A DNA stretch of 64,000 nucleotides from Monilinia fructicola (GCA_008692225.1 VICG01000010.1:806001-870000), one strand, 5' to 3'. Counted from the stretch's first letter, positions 10,591-23,836 are shown. Numbers and translations are program-made. The notes: generated from the sequence alone by a model not told the origin.

Positions 10591-13206
10591 ATGGGATCAC
10601 CATCACCCTTCAATAGTTCCGATTCACTAGCTACGGAACTTTGGCGCCATTCAAATCCCAGCTCAACCCGCATGTACGAATTCAAAGAAATCGTCAATAA
10701 GAAATATGGATTGAAGTTGAAGACTTATGATGATCTGTATCGCTGGTCTATTGAGAATATAGCCGAATTTTGGGAGGAGACGTGGTGGTTTACGGGCATT
10801 CGCGTGGAGAAGGGGTTTGAGAAGGTGAGAAATGGATAGTTCTTGTTTGTCATGTGATGGTTTGATTTGCTTTTACTTTTGCTTTGGGCGTTGAATCACG
10901 AGAACATGAGTCGACAAGGTCGACGGTGCTCGTCCCTCTGGGAGATGGTGTCAGGGTACTCTTGGAGGCAAGAGAGATGAGAGAGAGAGAATGCTCGATT
11001 TGAAAGGTAGCAGCAGTGCTACATACCTTTACACTGTCTCATCTGCAAAGATCATCCAAGTGCTCTATACGTGTTTCCTCCAAACTAATCATACCAGGTG
11101 GTTGACAAAAATGCTCCCATGTTCCCCGCCCGGACTTCTTCCAAGGCTCCCTCCTCAACTTTGCCGAAAATCTTCTTTATCCAGCAAACATCACCATCGA
11201 CCCATCCTCTCCCGCTATAATTGCCGCACAGAATCCACTCGCTCCACTGTGTCCCTGGGACGACCTCCGAGAACAAGTTCGCCGATGTAGCAATGCCCTC
11301 AGAACGCTCGGCGTCAAACCTCATGATCGAGTTGCCGGCTTTGTGGGAAATCATACGAATACTGTTGTAGCTATGCTTGCTGCTACATCTATTGGAGCTA
11401 TCTGGACGGGGGTAAGTCCCGATACGGGGGCTGCGGCTGTTTTGGATAGACTTGTGCAGATTGAGCCGGTGGTCCTTTTTGCTGACAATGGGGTTGAGTA
11501 CAATGGGAGACTTCACGAAAGTTTAAGCAAAGCGCGTGAGATTGTGAAGGAGTTGAAGGGGCTTGAGAGATTGATTATCTTTGATACTGTGGATTTACCG
11601 GTTGAGGTTGAGGGATTTGCTTTTGAAAATGGGAAAGCGGTGACTTATGAGGAGTTTTTGAAGAGGGTGAGTTTGTGACTTTTTTCTCTATTCCGTTTTG
11701 GGGGTTTCCATGGTTTGCACGACATTTCCGCAATGAGGAGTTATTGTTTCTTTCGAATGATTTCATATATTGAAACTGTTTGGTCATTAAGCTCCCACGG
11801 GACACTGGAATCATTTGAAATATCCAGTTCACCAGTTCATTAGAACAATGGATGATTTCACAGATTCGAAGTTCCAAAACCGTTAAGATCAGGCTGCAAT
11901 CCAAACCAATGAATACACTGTCTCATCACCTAACACTCGCTTACAAAAATTCAGCGCCGCTGATCCAGATGCCCCTTTAAAATTCACACAACTCGAACCG
12001 AGCCATCCAATCTATATCCTCTACTCCTCAGGCACAACAGGCAAGCCAAAATGCATCATTCATTCTGCTCTAGGAACCCTTATCCAACACAAAAAAGAAC
12101 ACATTCTCCACTGCGACATCCGTCCCGGAGATCGTCTCTTCTATTTCACTACATGTACATGGATGATGTGGCACTGGCTTGTCTCTGGTCTCGCTTCGGG
12201 TACCACGATCATTCTCTACGATGGATCGCCTTTCAAACCTCATGCTCACCTCTCCATGCCACTCCTCATTGAAGAACTAAAAATTACCCACTTCGGCACT
12301 AGTGCGAAATATCTCTCCATGCTCGAACAAAAACAATATTCTCCCCTTGAAACAAGGCATCAACCTCTCCACCCTCCGTGCAATCTACTCAACTGGTTCT
12401 CCCCTCGCCCCCTCAACTTTCAAATACATTTACTCCCCCGGCGTCTTCCCCCCAACTATAAACCTGGGTTCCATAACCGGCGGCACAGATATAATATCCC
12501 TCTTCGGGGGTCCCTCCCCCTCTCCCCAGTCCACGTGGGAGAAATCCAAGTCCCGACCCTCGGCATGTCACTCCTCGCCTATTCTCCTTCCGGGCAGCCC
12601 GTCCCCGCAGGCACCCCCGGCGATCTAGTCTGCATCGCTCCCTTCCCCAGCCAACCGACCACCTTCTTCAACTCCGGCGACCCGCGCGTAGGCGATCAAA
12701 AATACTTTGCCTCGTACTTTGAGCAGTTCCCGGGCGTATGGCACCATGGGGATTTCATCCGCTTTTCTCCCGACACCGGTGGGATCTACATGCTGGGACG
12801 TTCCGACGGCATCCTGAAGCCATCCGGCGTGCGCTTCGGCTCCGCGGAAATATACAACGTGCTCCTCAAACACTTTGGCGTCGAGATCGAAGACGCGCTC
12901 TGCATCGGTCGACGTCGTCCCACGGATGATGACGAGACGGTCGTTCTGTTCGTCAAGATGTCGGGGGCTCGTGTCTTGACCGCCGAGCTTGAAAATCGCA
13001 TCAAGCTGCTTATTCGGAAGGAGTTAAGCGCGAGACACGTTCCGGGGGTTGTGGATCAATGCTATGAGATACCGGTGACGGCGAATGGGAAGAAGGTCGA
13101 GACGGTGGTCAAACAGATTCTTTGTGGGATGGAGGGGGCCGTCGGCGCGAGTGTGGCTAATAGGGAGTGTTTGGATTGGTATAGGGAGTGGGCAGGAAGA
13201 TGTTAG
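10591..13206 (+). CDS. Acetoacetyl-CoA synthetase (frame broken by three single-base indels)
   Basis: Acetoacetate-CoA ligase of the adenylate-forming (ANL) family. It converts acetoacetate, ATP and CoA to acetoacetyl-CoA in the cytosol. Exons are 10591-10824, 11098-11674 and 11955-13206. Exon 1 (MGSPSPFNSS...) ends GFEK and joins VVDKNAPMFP. The AMP-binding motif YSSGTTGKPK is at 12022-12051, followed by FTTCTWMMWHWLVSGLASG. HGDFIRFSPDTGGIYMLGRS precedes the hinge, and the C-terminal TANGKKVE (about 13075-13100) carries the catalytic lysine. Three shifts are needed for one frame: the C run at 11124-11127 is one base short (restores RPDFFQGSLLNF), the A run at 12329-12333 is one base long, and the G run at 12506-12510 or C run at 12516-12520 is one base short (restores VHVGEIQVP). 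With these, all exon phases fit and about 687 residues result, near the family length. Intron 2 seems to use a weak GTGACT donor; the stronger GTGAGT at 11667 gives the wrong phase. Confidence 0.9.
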
Positions 13207-14063
13207 GGGGCGTTGGGGGGAGTTGGGCTGAGGGTGGAAAGTTTGGATGCTGAAGGTGTGAAGGTGTAGAGGTGAATGTATGAACCTATAACCTATAACC
13301 TATAACCTATAACCTATAACCTATAACCTATAACCTATAACCTATAACCTATAACCTACAACCGCAAACATACAAAAACATAAACATAAACATGCCAAAA
13401 TACAACCCAAACCAACCTCAACCCCAACAACACAAAAAACGGGATAAAGTAACACCCACACCCCCCCCCCCTTAAGCGAGCCGCGTACACACACACACCA
13501 AAGCCATCCACCCCAACCATCGCAAAACCTACAACTGCCTCCCATCTTCCCATCTCCTCGCCTCCACCTACCCTTTCCCCCTCCACAAAGCAAGCACAAA
13601 GCAAGCACAAAGCAAGCAAGAAGAAAATCAGCCCCCCCCCCGGCAAAATCCCTTAGGCACCCTAAGCTGAAGGACTCCTGAGATTCTCATTTAATCTCAT
13701 TTATAATTTACCTCTCTCTCTCTTTGTGTTTTGAGGGTATGGTTTGTGGGTTGTGTGTACTCGAGTTTGTGTGTATATATATATATATAAATATATAAAT
13801 ATAAAATCCTGAATACCACTTCTTATAAACGGTTTATAAAGTATCTTCCCCTTTCCATGAACCCTCTTCCTCTCTTCCTCTCTTCCCCTAACCCATAATC
13901 TATCTTACATCCGTTGAGTATATCTAGCGAAGCAAAGAATCATATGTTTTTTATTTTGTTATGTTGGATATTGGATGTCATATGTTAGACACTCAATTCC
14001 CAATTTCCAATTTCTAGTTTCCAATATCTAATTCTCAATTTCTATTTTTTAATGAATAATATA
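13207..14063. other. Intergenic region, 3' flank of the synthetase gene
   Basis: Holds the heptamer array at 13283-13366, a C run near 13460-13472, and an AT-richer stretch grading into the transposon block. No gene seen; the two open frames at 13342-13646 translate low-complexity C/A-rich DNA. Confidence 0.7.
13283..13366. repeat. Heptamer minisatellite, unit CCTATAA
   Basis: Eleven or so almost perfect copies of a 7-bp unit starting about 80 bp after the stop codon of the acetoacetyl-CoA synthetase gene. The unit is not the fungal telomere repeat. Confidence 0.92.
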
Positions 14064-14832
14064 CTCGGGCGGGTTTTAAAAGAAGCATACGTAAAAATAT
14101 AACTTATAATCATTCAACGAAATCTTAATATAATCTTATAAAATTTATAGGTATTGTAGATTTAGTATTTTTTGTATTTGCTATAAAAGTTTTATATGAT
14201 AAAGTCTAGTATTAAATGAATAATAATATAATAAAATATATAAAGATTAAAAAATTTAATCAAATATTAAATATTTATAAAAATATAAAATAATAAACTA
14301 AAAGCTAAATTTTAAATAGTTTATTTTAGAATTTTAATATTTTTATTAATACTTAAAATATATATTAATAAAGTTAAAAATATAAGAAAATTTACAAGTT
14401 TTAAAAGGGTGAATTCGCTTATTTGAATCATATAAGTATATTTTTTTTATTAAAAATTTGAATTTTTGCTTTTTATATTAAGATATATATTAATATAATA
14501 GATGATATGAAATTTCAAAAATATTAAAAAAAACTTTAAAGTTTATATTATTTTTCTATAATTTTATTTTTTAAAATTTATATATCGTTGAATCTTAAAT
14601 TAATATATTAATAAAATTCTAATATTTTTTAAAATCACTAGTTTTATAGTATTATTATTCTTTTAAAAATAGTTTTTATAATATAAAAACTTTATAGAAA
14701 GATATTAAAATACTAAATCTAATATATATATATGTATATATATATATATAAATTATATAAGATTATATTAAAATTTCATTAAATAATTATAAATTTCATA
14801 TTCGCTTATATCTCGTTTAAAGCGCGCCCGAG
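14064..14832. mobile_element. Foldback/MITE-like DNA element with long inverted repeats, RIP-degraded
   Basis: The left end is CTCGGGCGGGTTTTAAA and the right end, read on the other strand, is CTCGGGCGCGCTTTAAA. Both ends are bounded by TA (14062-14063 and 14833-14834), the target duplication expected of Tc1/mariner-type elements. The arms match over at least 140 bp with many C-to-T/G-to-A differences (for example around ATATAATCTTATA and TAGATTTAGTATTTT), and the pairing seems to continue towards the centre. The 769-bp element has no open frame. Superfamily is inferred from the TA duplication only. Confidence 0.8.
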
Positions 14833-14834
14833 TA

Positions 14835-15527
<693 letters not shown>

Positions 15528-15689
15528 TGTCACGATCATATACTAGAGCGAATCAATAGAGGTTAGTTAATTAGAATAAGAAAGCTAAGGAGGGAAAAGA
15601 TCTTTAGGGGATTTAGAGATCTTTTATATGTATAGTATCATTTAGCGTAATAAGATATTATATACTTAAAGTATATAATATTCGTTATA
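15528..15689 (-). repeat. Downstream (3') LTR of the retrotransposon, heavily RIP-mutated
   Basis: Begins TGTCACGATCATATAC and ends ATTCGTTATA. Compared with the other LTR, the last 40 bp differ only by C-to-T or G-to-A changes. It is the 3' LTR because the coding relics are on the minus strand. Confidence 0.9.
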
Positions 15690-18600
15690 TATATCTTTCT
15701 CTTAAAAAAATATGAACTTTAAATTATATAAAAAAAAAGAAAAGAAAAAACCTTTAATTAATATATTAATGTATTATAATAATTCTTAATTAATAAGCTG
15801 GAACAATTAAAACAATCCTTTAATTAAATTGGGATAATTGTTTAAAAACATTCTTTTTATAAAAATACTAAATCAATTTTGGCAAAAGGTTACTTTTTAT
15901 GCAAATATATAACTCTTTTTATTATATTATTAAATTAATTAATTGCAAAATAAAATAGGTTTTTATTAAAAAAAACTTATTAAATCTCCCAAATTATATT
16001 TCCTTTAAAACTTAAAATAAATAAATTAGTATTATTGGTAAAAACAGTATTATTATTTATATACGAATATTAATATATATTTTATTTATGAATAGAAATA
16101 ATTATTGTAATTTAAAAAGTGTTTTACAATACATAGAAAGTTTAATCAATAATTTATATTTTTGTAAAAATCAAAAGTATGATAAAATCGAAAGGCGGTA
16201 ATACAAAAATAAAAAAATACAGTCAAATATTATTTTAAATATATAATATTTTTTCAAACTAAAAAAAGAGAAAAAAGTAATAAAAATGATTTAATTCAAA
16301 AATACCAAAAAGTTAGGAACTTTTTGATTTATTAATTAATATATAATATTAAATATATTAATTAGATTTTAATTAAAGGTAATATTAGGCTTTATATAAT
16401 AATTAAGATTAATATAATAAATTATAATAAAGTTAATATTGAATAAAGAAGATAAAGATTATAATTCTAAAAGAAAGCTAAATTTTTAAAAAAGAAATAT
16501 AAAGAAAAATAAAAATTCTTAAAAAATAAAATAGAATAACAATTAAATTAAAATTATATTATATAGAGTAATTAAAAACGTTATAATTAACTTTAAACCT
16601 TAAATTTAGGTTTATATATAGATATTTTGTATAAAAAACTTTAATAAACTTTTCTATATTAATAAAATCTTTAATATAATAAGATTTTCTATTATAAGAA
16701 TATTTTTTTTTATTTAATTTAATATTTAATTTATTTATTTATTTTTTTAAAATTAATAATCTTTTTAACCTTATATTTAGATTTTTTATTAATTAAGATT
16801 AATGATATATTCTTTTATTATTATTTAAAAAAATGGTTTATTCGGATTTAATATTAATAAACTTATATAAAAAATAAAATTAATCTTTATAATAAAAAAA
16901 AAGATTAAGCTTATATAAAATAGAATTTAAAACCTTTTTAATAATTTAAAATTCTTTGTTTTTGTTATTAAGTTTTTTACAAAATTGATGTATTTTAATA
17001 TTCTAAAGGTTTAAAAAGATTTTATTATTAATTTTATATTTAAAGTATAATTAACGTTTTTTATTAGTAAAATTTTTTATTTTTACTTTAAAAAACTTTA
17101 TTTTTTTATATATATAATGTTAAATATTTTTTATTTATTTAGCGAAATTAATTATTATTTGTTTATCAAAATTATTTTTGGTATATTGATTTATAAATAT
17201 ATTAAGGCTTATATCAAAACTTATTTAAAGGTAATAATTTTTAATTACAAAAAAAGGTGTAATTTTTGTAGTAGAGAAAATTATATTATTAAAAGTAAAT
17301 TTTATTATAAACAATTAATACAATTAATCATTTTATATATAACAAATATATAATTAGAAATAACATTTCATTTTTGAATTTATAATTTTAAATTGTTTAT
17401 TTATTTTTAAATAAAAGATAATAAATAATTTAAACTTAATATATAATAAATAATGTAAATAATTAATAATTTTATTGTAGAATTATAATCCTTAATTAAA
17501 AACAATAATATTATAAAGGTTATATAACTTTTATACATTGGTTAATAAAAGATAAGTTATTTCTTCTATAATAATTTTTCGATTACAAATCAAATAAAAA
17601 ATAAAATAATATTTCTTAATAAATTAATAAACTACAACCAATATTGTATCAAACCTATTCACCTTTGGAAAATCTATAATAAAATCTATAATTATATTTT
17701 TATTATAATTATATTAAAATATTAAGTAGGGTAAATAAACTTTAATATTTAACCTTTAAAAATCTTAATTTTTTATATATATAATAATTATTAATAAATT
17801 GTTTAATAATATATATTTATTTTCAGTTAATAAAAATTACATTTGAATAAAAGAAATAATTAATCAATTTCTAAATAATTAATAAAAGATTTATTATACA
17901 TTTCCTTAATAACTTTAGTAAAATAATAATTAATATAGGATATTTAAACTTTATTATAATAATATAACAACCTATTATTATTAATACTATAAAAAAACTA
18001 AAGATATAAATTGAAATTAATTATTAATGTTTTTATTTTCTTTTTGTTATAAAAGAACCCTTTGTTTTTTTTTTTAAAGTATTAACAATTTTATAGTAAA
18101 TAAAATCCTTTTTTTAAAAAGCAAATATTATTTCTTAAAAAGATAATATAAATTTATTATCCTTAATAAACTTTATAATAATTATAAAAACTCGAATTTT
18201 AGTATTAAATAAAAATAATAATAAAAGTGTATAAAACTATTAAAATAATTAAATATCATTTTTATTAATAAAAAAAATTCTTTGTTTAATAAGTAAAAGT
18301 ATTTGCTTTATTATTATCCTTCTTTTGTTTATAAATGACTTTAAAATTAAAGTTTTATATATACTTTATTTAATAATATTATTAATAAATAAAATTCTAT
18401 TATTTTAATTATTATTAAAATTTTTTATAATTAATTAAAATGTTAATAATTTTATCTATTCCTTACAACTTTGTTTATTAAACTTTAAAATAATGAATGA
18501 TTATTAAAAGTCTTTTATTATAAATCTTATAATTATATTTAATAAAAATTATTTTGCAAGAAAAATAAATAATCAAATGTAGTAAATTATTATTTCCAAT

Positions 18601-19049
18601 TTGAAATAATATCTTTATTATTATAAAATTCAACATATTCATCTTAATAAACATTTTTTTAATATAATCAAAATGATATATTAATAAAGCTAATATTAAA
18701 GCATCTTTAAATTATTAAAAAAAAAACATATATTTCATCATTTAGAAAAATATTTGCTCTTTCGAAAATTAACAAATTATAAGTAAAATAAGCTTCAAAA
18801 AAAAAGGAATAAAATATTAATAAAAATTAATAAATTTAATTAAAGAATATATATTAATTAAATTTGTTAAAGTTCTTTAATTTTAAATAGCTTTAACTTT
18901 TACAAAATCTAGTTTAATACTATTTACAAAAACAATAAGTTTTAAAGATTTAATTTTAATAATACAAAATTTATATTTACTAATATTAGTATAAAACCTT
19001 ATTTCTATAAATCAATTAAGGATTAATTAAATATACTTTTTATGCTTTT

Positions 19050-19446
19050 TTAAATTTCAATTAAAAATAATAATATTATTAAAATAAATTGTATAAAAAA
19101 CTCTTAAAAAATCGAAAAGTATTATATTAATAAAATGTTGAAAATTGGTTAGATTATTATATAAATCAAATGAAAGAATAGTGTACTTAAAAGATCTATA
19201 AAAATGTTATAAATATCGTAAGATTCTTATTTATTTCTATACTAAATCAAATTCGATTGAATATCTGTTAAATATTAATTTTTATAAAAATATTAAACTT
19301 TGTAAATTAAACTAATATTTTCTTTAATCAATAGTAAAAAGTACTTATCCTTTTTGATAATAGTATTCAATTTTCGATAATCAATATATAATCAAATTTC
19401 TTTGTAAGATTTGTAAATAAATAAAATAGGAGAACCGAATAAAGAT
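19050..19446 (-). pseudogene. Reverse transcriptase relic of the Ty3/Gypsy element
   Basis: Minus-strand translation gives GSPILFIYKSYKE, a stop, LYIDYRKLNTIIKKDKY and LLLI, the characteristic start of a Ty3/Gypsy RT domain. IDYRKLN is at 19365-19385. After one frame change the next block reads RSFKYTILSFDLYNN, then NFQHFINIILFDFLRVFYT, then IYFNNIIIF (about 19063-19095). These correspond to the conserved VLPFGLTNGPATFQ and YLDDILIF motifs. Each change in the active-site Asp-Asp (to Asn-Asn) and in Pro/Gly codons fits C-to-T or G-to-A mutation. The domain cannot function. Confidence 0.85.
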
Positions 19447-20762
19447 TAATTTTGTTTAATAAAACCAAATTTTAATTATTTTTTGATATAAGTTTTTATT
19501 TTTTTCTTTTTATCTTTTAAAAATCTATATTATCAAACATTATTAAATTTAAAAATGTTATTAGTAAATTAAATATAATAATCGAAATCAATACAATATA
19601 GAGGAATAATATCTATATTCTTTTTAAAAAAAACGTATAATAAATAATACAAATAATATAGAATAATTTTGTGTAATTCGTTTTTGATTAAATTTGGTTT
19701 CTTTTTTTTTATTGTTAAACAAAAATGTTTTTTAATTATATTACAAAAACCTAATAATACTATTTTTTAATTAAAAGATAAAATGGATTAATTTTAATAA
19801 CGTTGATTTATATTTTTATAAACTTTATTTTTATTAATAAATCCTTTATTATTAAAAGAATTAATTGTATATATATAATAATAAAAAAGTAAATAAATTA
19901 TTTTGTTATTTTATAAATCCTTTTTTAACAATATAAGATTTGATTTCTTGGTTTAGTAATAAAAACCTGCCTCTTCACTTTAATAAACTACAAAAAACGA
20001 TTAATTTAATAATTGGCTTTGTTAAAATAACTTTTAAATTATAAAAATGTAGGAATAAAATAAATAAAACGTTCACTATATAAAATATTTTTTTATATTA
20101 ATATTAATTCTTTTTAAAAATTAAATTATTAATAATAATATTTAATATAATACTATATTATATTTTTTTTTAATAATATAAAAAATAATTTAATTTAAGA
20201 ATAATATTAAAAAAAGTAAAGTTAATAATATAATTTTATATTTAAAAGCAAAATTTCAATTATTAATATATATATATTATTTTACTATTTTGGAAACTAA
20301 CAATTTAAATAAACTGTTAAAAATAAATAATTGTAATATTATCTTTATATATAATTTTTTTTAATTATTATCTTATTAATATAGTTTTTTTTAAATATTA
20401 AATTATTAAATAAAATTATAATAAAAATCCGCTTATAGTTAATATAATAAATTTTAATATAAAATTTATTTATATAAAACAATTTAGTTTAATTTATAAG
20501 TTTTATTAAAATAAAAGGTAAATTTGGTAAAATATTAATATATTCTTTAATAAATAATATATTTAAATAATCTTTAATGATAGGTAAATTAAACCCTTTA
20601 GAATCATTTTGTTAAAAAGGATTAGTTTTTTGAATTAGCTTTTGAATTATTTTTTAAATTAACTTTAAACGAATTTATAGTTTTAATCTTATTAGAATTA
20701 TAATTTTTTAACTTAATAGCATTAATTATTTTCTAATTTTTTTTTTATTAAAATAAGAATAA

Positions 20763-20810
20763 TTATAAGCTATATATATTCGTTTTCTTTACAATTAAAA
20801 TAATTAGTTT
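20763..20810 (-). pseudogene. Probable gag CCHC zinc-knuckle relic
   Basis: Minus strand reads YFNCKENEYI and then a stop. This resembles a retroviral-type knuckle CFNC-x4-H in which the first Cys became Tyr and the His became Tyr, both RIP-type changes. Its position upstream of the RT relic in the element's own direction fits gag. The match is short, so the call is tentative. Confidence 0.4.
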
Positions 20811-22691
20811 TTAATTTACGATTTTTATTAACTTTAATAGTAAAATTAGAAAAAGAAACCTTTTTTTAAATGTAATTAAAAATCCTATTATAAAAAAATA
20901 ATGATTGGAAATTGTTTTTAAGATAATTTTATTTAATAAAAAAATAATTAAATGATTTCTTTTATTAAATATTAATTTAAATATTAATATTAATTTTTTT
21001 ACATTTATTAGCAAATTTCAATATAATAAAAAAATTAAGAAAATTAAGCATCATAAAACGAAGTATAAGTGTAATTTTCTTTTGAATTACACAAATTTGT
21101 ATATTTTGATTTATATTCAACTTTAAAGTTAATTATTAAAACTTTTTCTAAAACATTAAAAAAGAATTATATTTTTATATTAAAATATTAAATATATCCT
21201 AAGCTATTACAATAGGATTATAATTATAATAAATAATATTTAAAGTTTCAAATATTTAATTAATTATTATATAGGGATTTTTAGAGTTTTTACGAAAATA
21301 TATATAAAAATATTAATTAATAGTTTCTACAATTTTTTATTTCAAAAATATTAAATTCTTAAACCCTTAAGTATCTATAAAATCTTATTTTTTATAGTTT
21401 AATATTAATTTTTATAATTTGTATTTAAAGTTTGTTTATTATTCTTTTATAAAATATTAATTTCTTTAAATATCTTAGAATTAAATAATTTAAAAAGCTT
21501 TTTATTATTAAAAATATACAATAAATAAATTCAAGTTTATTATCAAAGCTAAATAATTTTATTTACCTAAATTTTTAATTTTTTTATATATTAATACTTA
21601 ATATTATATAATTTAATTTTATATTGCTTTTTAATTTTATATAATTTGATTTGTAAGTAATTAAATAATTTTTAATATTTTTCTACTATTTTTGATAAGT
21701 TTTTTAAATTATAATTAAAATATTTATATTATAAAAATCCTCCTGCAATTGTTTAACCTTTTATTAAAGTTTCTAATTATTTTTATTAAAAACGGAAAAT
21801 AAAAATATTATTATATAAAGCTTATTTATTAATTTATTAATAAAATAAAAAATCTTTTATTAACACTTTTTAAATTAATCAAAGAATTTAAATAATTATA
21901 GAAAATTTTTGATATTTATACTTAACTTAAAAAACAAAAAACTTTTTCTCCTTTTTCTATATTGAGAATTAATATTAACTTCACTAGCAAATAATTTATT
22001 TACTATATTAATAAAGAATGCAAAAGAAAAAGTAAATAATAATTACTACTTTGAATTAGTTTTATTATTCTTTCTTTAAAATTATAATAAAAATCCTTTT
22101 TCTTATAATAATAATAAAAAGAAAAAGAAGAAAAAAAGAATATTTTTTTTTGTTAGGAAAGAAAAGCTTTAATGCTTTTATAATTAATAACTTAGTATAG
22201 TAAGCTATTATATATAATATAATAATATATTAAACTATTATATAAATATTATATAAAACAAAAAGAATTAATTAAAATAAAGAATTTAGTAAAAATAAAT
22301 TTATAGAAAATCTATTTTCCAATTTTTATAAAATAAGATAATTTTTTATAAAAAAACAAAGATTTTTTATAAAACAATGTATTGATTATTTATTAGAAAA
22401 AATCTCAATTTTTTAAATGAATTATATTTTTTAGATTAATATAAATTTAAAATTATTTGCAAAATGTATAACCAATATTTAATATTTTATATAAAAGTAA
22501 TTTGTTTAATTTTAATATTGAAAAAGCTTTAAATAACCCTAAAATATTTAAAATTAAATATCCTTTTTTTTAGTTTTAATATTATTTAGGATTTTTAATT
22601 ATAATCTGTAAATATAGCTTTACTTCCTAAACTAGATAATTTTTTAGTTTTTAATATTATTAAATTAATAAAGAGAAAAGCTTTTTTATTA

Positions 22692-22853
22692 TATTACAAT
22701 TATATATTAAAGCAAATCAATAAAGATTAATTAATTAAAATAAGAAAGCTAAAGAAAGAAGAGATCTTTAAGAAACCTAAAGATCTCTTATATATACAGT
22801 ATCGCTTAGCGTGATGAGATATCACGTGCTTAAGGCACGTGATATTCGTCACA
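22692..22853 (-). repeat. Upstream (5') LTR of the retrotransposon
   Basis: Same length as the other LTR. Its outer 40 bp are less mutated and contain a perfect hairpin: ATCACGTGC, loop TTAAG, GCACGTGAT (22829-22851 approximately). It is the 5' LTR in the coding direction. The bases just inside (TAATAAAAAAGC on the minus strand) could be a decayed tRNA primer site, but that is weak. Confidence 0.88.
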
Positions 22854-23510
22854 GTAATATAGAATTATAGAAGATTAGAATTTCTAGTTTAAGATTTGTA
22901 TAGAAATTATATATATAAAATTAAAGCTTTAAAAAAAATATTTATATCTTCTAAGTAAAAATAATTTAAAATATTTTGTAAATTTTTATGAGATCTATTA
23001 ATTAATATATAATAAATAAATGATTGAGATTATATATAAATTATTTATAATTAATGAATAAATTAGATTTTTAAATCTTTTATCTTAGATTTCAACGCTA
23101 AAATCTAAAAATCTATATTGAATATTAATTACAAATAATAATATATTATTAAAATAATAAATTTAAATAAAGCTACCTTTTAGATTCTATAAAAACTTAT
23201 AAATCATTTTCATTTATTTTTATTAAATAAATATATATTTTTTAGAAATATTTCAATTTCATATATGATTTATATAGAAACCGAAAATTTAAACTTTAAT
23301 TTTTTATAATCTTTTATTACTCTTTATAAAAAAATCGTAAAAAATTAAGATTTTCAGAATCTATTGATTGGTATATACAAAATCACTGTTGAAAATTTTA
23401 ATTAATTATATTCATTATTTAAGGAGTTATTAATACGTTGAAATGATAGTTTTTAGTATAAAATGCTGGACAAATGGGGGGGTGGCGAGAAGTAGGGTAG
23501 GCGATTTGAT
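22854..23510. repeat. Right flank of the LTR element: remnant of the host inverted-repeat element
   Basis: Contains the counterparts of the left-flank segments, in opposite orientation. The outer end GGGGGTGGCGAGAAGTAGGG near 23476-23500 is much less mutated than the AT-rich interior and mirrors the left end near 15333-15362. No open frame. Confidence 0.75.
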
Positions 23511-23753
23511 ATCTAATACTTTACGAGGAGAAAAAGAATGGAAGAATGGAAGAATGGAAAATAAAGGATATAATATGATATGATATGATATGATACAATA
23601 TAACGTAATATATCTATAGATAGATAAATAGATAAAATAAAGAAACAATATTCATTCAAGGATGTTTGTGTAGGGGGGAGAGGGGGAAGGGGGGAGAGAG
23701 ATGATAGATAGATGAACGGATGGATGAATGGATGGATGAATGAATACAGGAAA

Positions 23754-23836
23754 TCAAAATCAAAATCAAAATCAAAATCAAAATCAAAATCAAAATCAAA
23801 ATCAAAATCAAAATCAAAATCAAAATCAAAATCAAC
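23754..23836. repeat. Hexamer array, unit ATCAAA
   Basis: Fourteen near-perfect copies of a 6-bp unit. The alternating Asp-Phe or Ile-Leu open frames across it are translations of this repeat. Confidence 0.93.

Larger units (their letters stand above)
15528..22853 (-). mobile_element. Ty3/Gypsy LTR retrotransposon, complete but RIP-inactivated
   Basis: Two direct repeats of 162 bp (15528-15689 and 22692-22853) bound the element. The flanking 5 bp are GTAAT on both sides (15523-15527 and 22854-22858), a perfect target-site duplication. Ends are TGTCAC...TCACA in the less mutated copies. Internal DNA is extremely AT-rich with stop codons in all frames. Recognisable relics lie on the minus strand: reverse transcriptase at about 19050-19446 and a probable gag zinc knuckle near 20763-20810. 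The order gag then pol therefore runs from 22853 towards 15528. A purine-rich tract (AAGAGAAAGA on the minus strand, near 15696-15706) is a plausible polypurine tract next to the downstream LTR. The element is inserted in an older inverted-repeat element. Confidence 0.93.

Noticed and set aside
13283..13366. Possible interstitial telomere repeat
   Set aside because: The unit CCTATAA differs from the fungal CCCTAA/TTAGGG repeat in length and sequence.
17117..17353. 78-codon plus-strand frame with CNFC, resembling an integrase zinc finger
   Set aside because: The retrotransposon's RT and gag relics are on the minus strand, so a plus-strand integrase motif here is a chance match in AT-rich DNA.
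20811..21014. 67-codon hydrophobic minus-strand frame
   Set aside because: It is a short chance frame in RIP-degraded DNA; the hydrophobic composition follows from A/T richness.
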